NCBI GenBank assembly: GCA_034508935.3 | Contig: CM067447.1 | Coordinates: forward strand, 35,539,565 to 35,603,564 | Direction of reading: 5' to 3' | Length of the DNA: 64,000 nucleotides | DNA from: Berghia stephanieae | Lineage: Eukaryota; Mollusca; Gastropoda; Nudibranchia; Aeolidiidae | In this document: piece by piece, positions 60,794 to 64,000 of the stretch | Layout of the letters: the number at the start of each line of letters is the position of its first letter | How positions within the stretch are numbered: position 1 is the first letter of the stretch | Notes under the pieces: model-generated | Database searches by the model: none | What the model was told of the DNA's origin: nothing | Seen by the model: the letters and a program-made list of their open reading frames with translations, nothing else | Made by a program: the position numbers and the translations under genes

Positions 60794-61757
60794 TTCCGAA
60801 TCGAAGCTCTCTCAATTTCAAAATAGCTGCTATTTTGTTGGCGCTATGATGTATCCTAGTAACTAGACACAGACTAAGCTTGAAGTCCGGCCTCAGCAAA
60901 TGACTAAAACTTGGCCAAACTTAGCCCGAAGGTGCTGTGATTTTAGTCTGGGACTTGCTTGGTCAGCTCACATAAAATCTGATTTTTTCAAGTCCTTGAC
61001 TAAGGAGCGAGACTAAGCTCTAGTGCGTTAAAACCCTTAAAAACATTTTTTTTTTCTTGGGAGCTTAATGTTTTGATTGTTTCATCATGTTGCTTTTTAG
61101 TAACCTGAAAGGTTTCTGATGTAAGTGTGTTATAAAAATTCTTGGAGATTTCTTGACAATTGTATTCATCCCAAAATCTAACATTTCTGATAGTGTCAAG
61201 TCTGTATTTTATAGATGTAATGTTCCTTTCCCCAAAACCTTATTCTATCATTGTCTCTTATCATGATGCTCAAACAAATTACAATTTATGACCGGTCGCT
61301 TGAAAATAGTTTATGTCGGTGTGGTTTAAATGCTAGAAATGAAATTTATAGTAAGAACTATGAGATTTGGATTCATTTTTTAAATGACCTACAATAAAAC
61401 TTCACATTTTGAGTCATTTTTACGTTAAAATCCCTTCTCGGCATCTGGTTTATCCCGACTTACTACCGTTTTGAGTCAGTGGGTCATTTTTATATATTGC
61501 AGAAAAATTATTGTGACAAAGGGCACAATCCATCTGGACACTAGCCTTTTGCCAAACACTCATGAACAAAAAGTCTTCTGTGGCTTTGCATGGTTGGTAC
61601 ACAAGATTAACTATTTGGTCGAATTCTGATTTTGGTACAAATCATACATTTCAATGCCTCAAATTTTGTTACTGCTGCATTCTTTGACAAAACTGATGTC
61701 CTTTATCCATTCTGCCTCATTGACAAAGAAGACCTAGTTGTTCAATACCTTTGTGGG

Positions 61758-61839
<82 letters not shown>

Positions 61840-62260
61840 TAATAATAATAATATATAATATAATGCCGGCTTAGTCTAAATAGCTCTTATAATGTTAAAT
61901 CTCTTTAAAAAGCTAAACACAGTGTGCTTATAAATTCTTGACTGACATTGTGCGGTGCACTCAGATAATGAGAAATGATTGTTTTGTCGAATTTATTTGT
62001 TTAAAAAATCACAATGAAAATTCCCATCTATCATGCCAACTGACTTCTCAGTGCTTTTCTGCTTAAGAATATTTTCATTATGATGTTTTGAACAAAACCA
62101 TTTAAAATTAAGAAAAAGGCTTCCATTTGTCAACATTGATTAACCTGACCTGTTGTTTCGAGGTGAAAATTGTCCGTTGATAAAATGATTGAAATGCCAT
62201 AAAATAAATTTAATTGAATGATCTTTATATATGCATTTTTACACTTAAATCAGCGACGAC
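60794..62260. other. Intergenic stretch
   Basis: 60800-61050 ends GTTAAAACCCTTAAAAAC and may be the tail of a different retroposon. An (AAT)n tract fills 61757-61862. No gene is seen. Confidence 0.5.
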
Positions 62261-62287
62261 TGGGGTATTAATGCTAAGAATCGACCT

Positions 62288-62824
62288 GGGTGGGGTTCCT
62301 GACCTCCCATAGTGGGCAGGGAGGTACTGATTGTGTTGTCTATCCCCCCTATGTCTGTTTTCCAGCGTGCTTTCTGTCTTTGTCTTGGGATGAGATTACT
62401 TGGTTTTGTCCTAGCTCTAACCAGATACCCTGCTGGGAGGGAAACCGTCAAATGTATTGTTAGTTTTGGGAGATGTTATTTTTTGTCTTGTAAATCATCT
62501 CTCTGTTAACGTACTGTATTTTGATTTGTTTACATATTTTATATGATTTGTAAACATTTGAGTGTATTCCTCTTTGTGGGGACCTGTGCTTGTGTCTGTA
62601 TGAGACTTTTAGGTGATCTCAAACTAAGTACTTTGATAGTGTACTCTTGGAATCTACATCTGTTCCCTATTTGAACCAATTCCCCTTTGTCTTACCTTTT
62701 CTTGGGTGCTTTAATTGTAATTCTAGAACTTTTAACTGTCCCATTTTTTTTCCTTTTTACTGGCGCTGATATGACCTTAATGTGTTGCAAGCGCCATAAA
62801 ACCTTTAAAAACAAACAAACAAAC
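62288..62824 (+). mobile_element. Family A retroposon with 13-bp target duplication
   Basis: It is full length. TAAGAATCGACCT flanks it at 62275-62287 and 62825-62837, with the hairpin GGCGCT...AAGCGCC and tail AACAAACAAACAAAC. Confidence 0.93.
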
Positions 62825-62839
62825 ATAAGAATCGACCTT

Positions 62840-63086
62840 TAATCTTCCCCATTCTGATTTAAAAAAAAAATAAACAATAGGTAAATATACAATTCGTAGA
62901 CAAAATCTAGTGTATCATGAAGTTTAATATAAATTTGTAAAAATATTTTTTAAAATAAAGCGATTGTCAAGTTAAATAAATAAGGCAATGAACTTACATT
63001 TCTGATTGTCATTTTCAATTAATACGAACACTACATAGCAGACTTGATGATTCAAGGTATAATTAATAAAAAATCACCCTCCCCCC

Positions 63087-63136
<50 letters not shown>

Positions 63137-64000
63137 CTCTCTCTCTCTCTCCTCTCTATCCATCTCTCTTTTCCTCTTCTTTTTATCTCCCTTACCCTTT
63201 TGTCATCCCCGTGTCTTTTCTTTTTCTCTTTCGATCTTAACCAATTCTTAATCTCAATCTGTTTTACAACCTTCCACCTGTCTCATGTTAGACATCAGAA
63301 TATCAAATCACTGAAACCAGCAGGCACTTGAAAAATATTGTACAGACCAGAAAAATGGTTGTACGTTTAACATAAATCACAAAGGAAGGTACCAGATGCA
63401 CTTCATGTTTAAGCTGTGAAAGGGAAATTTTGTGTTTTCATATATTTACGAATTTTAAACTTTTCACCGCTGAAATTTCTCTCTACCATCCAAATACAAG
63501 AAATTTACAATGATAATTTATACTAAATAAAATATCTGGAGATTGAAACCAATGGATATAATTGAGATAATTCTGGTGTGGGAAAGATGGTTCATATATG
63601 ATCTGGTATTTATTTTTTTCTCTTCTCCTTCTGACACCAAAGCATGCAATGCTGTTTTAAAGAGTAAGAGTACCATATTTATTCACGTTAAACTTGCAAA
63701 AAAAATAGTGATTTTATTATCTAAATTATTTTACTTAAATTAAAAATGCAATGCTGATATTCAAAGTAGTTATGATTGTCTCTTTTCTTAAATATTGCAA
63801 AAAGCCCTAATGGTTCAAGGTCCATCAAATCTGAAATAATTATTATTTTAGTCTTATTTTACAAGTACAAGTCTCGAGATATGCTCCACTTAAGTTCAGT
63901 GCCCGATAATCTAAATTATATCGAATCATAATCAAGGGGTCTGTTTACCGTCAATTATGGTATTTATATGGTTAATAATTTTTTTAAACTACAAAGGTCA
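62840..64000. other. Intergenic end of window
   Basis: A CT microsatellite lies at 63086-63152. The rest is AT-rich, with nothing recognisable. Confidence 0.6.

Overview
The window is animal nuclear DNA: AT-rich, intron-dense, full of simple repeats, SINEs, LINE fragments and DNA-transposon fossils. It has no bacterial gene layout, no rRNA and no convincing functional tRNA. The element mix (CR1/L2-like and RTE-like LINEs, Tc1 and mariner, hAT, tRNA-headed SINEs) and the gene structure suggest a marine invertebrate. I cannot settle the phylum; an echinoderm or other invertebrate deuterostome, or a lophotrochozoan, all fit.

One host gene fills positions 1157 to about 49721 on the + strand: an orthologue of CTTNBP2 (cortactin-binding protein 2). 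Its first exons lie upstream of the window. Twenty exons can be placed. In order they encode the CortBP2 coiled coil (1157-2745), a long Pro/Ser-rich region with a PPPIPP motif (2746-3845), a Ser/Thr-rich linker (12343-12507 and 21689-22345), six ankyrin repeats (about 22350-31316), a NAV/CTTNBP2-type P-loop NTPase module (34504-45850) and a Ser-rich tail (47561 to 49311, probably to 49721). Splice phases agree across almost all junctions. The P-loop is canonical (GPMGCGKS), unlike the degenerate site I recall in human CTTNBP2. The frame breaks at four points, which may be assembly indels.

The introns hold the mobile elements. Intron 3846-12342 has a Tc1 relic with long internal microsatellites. 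Intron 22517-27274 has a CR1-like LINE, and an RTE-like LINE plus another transposon relic inside an old SINE. Intron 35865-37051 is almost filled by a foldback element with 9-bp target duplications. Intron 37129-40078 has a mariner relic and tRNA-SINEs. Intron 43598-45680 begins with a 1.75-kb hAT-like element inserted right behind the splice donor, with the donor hexamer GTAAGT repeated on its far side.

From about 49.7 kb the sequence is probable 3' UTR and then intergenic DNA without a recognisable host gene. From 54.9 to 62.9 kb it is dominated by one SINE-like family of about 530 bp that I do not recognise. That family has a fixed 5' start (TGGGTGGGG), a 3' hairpin (GGCGCT...AGCGCC) and an AAAC-rich tail; copies are flanked by 9-16 bp duplications and nested in one another. 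I saw no LTR retrovirus, Polinton or other capsid- or envelope-bearing element.
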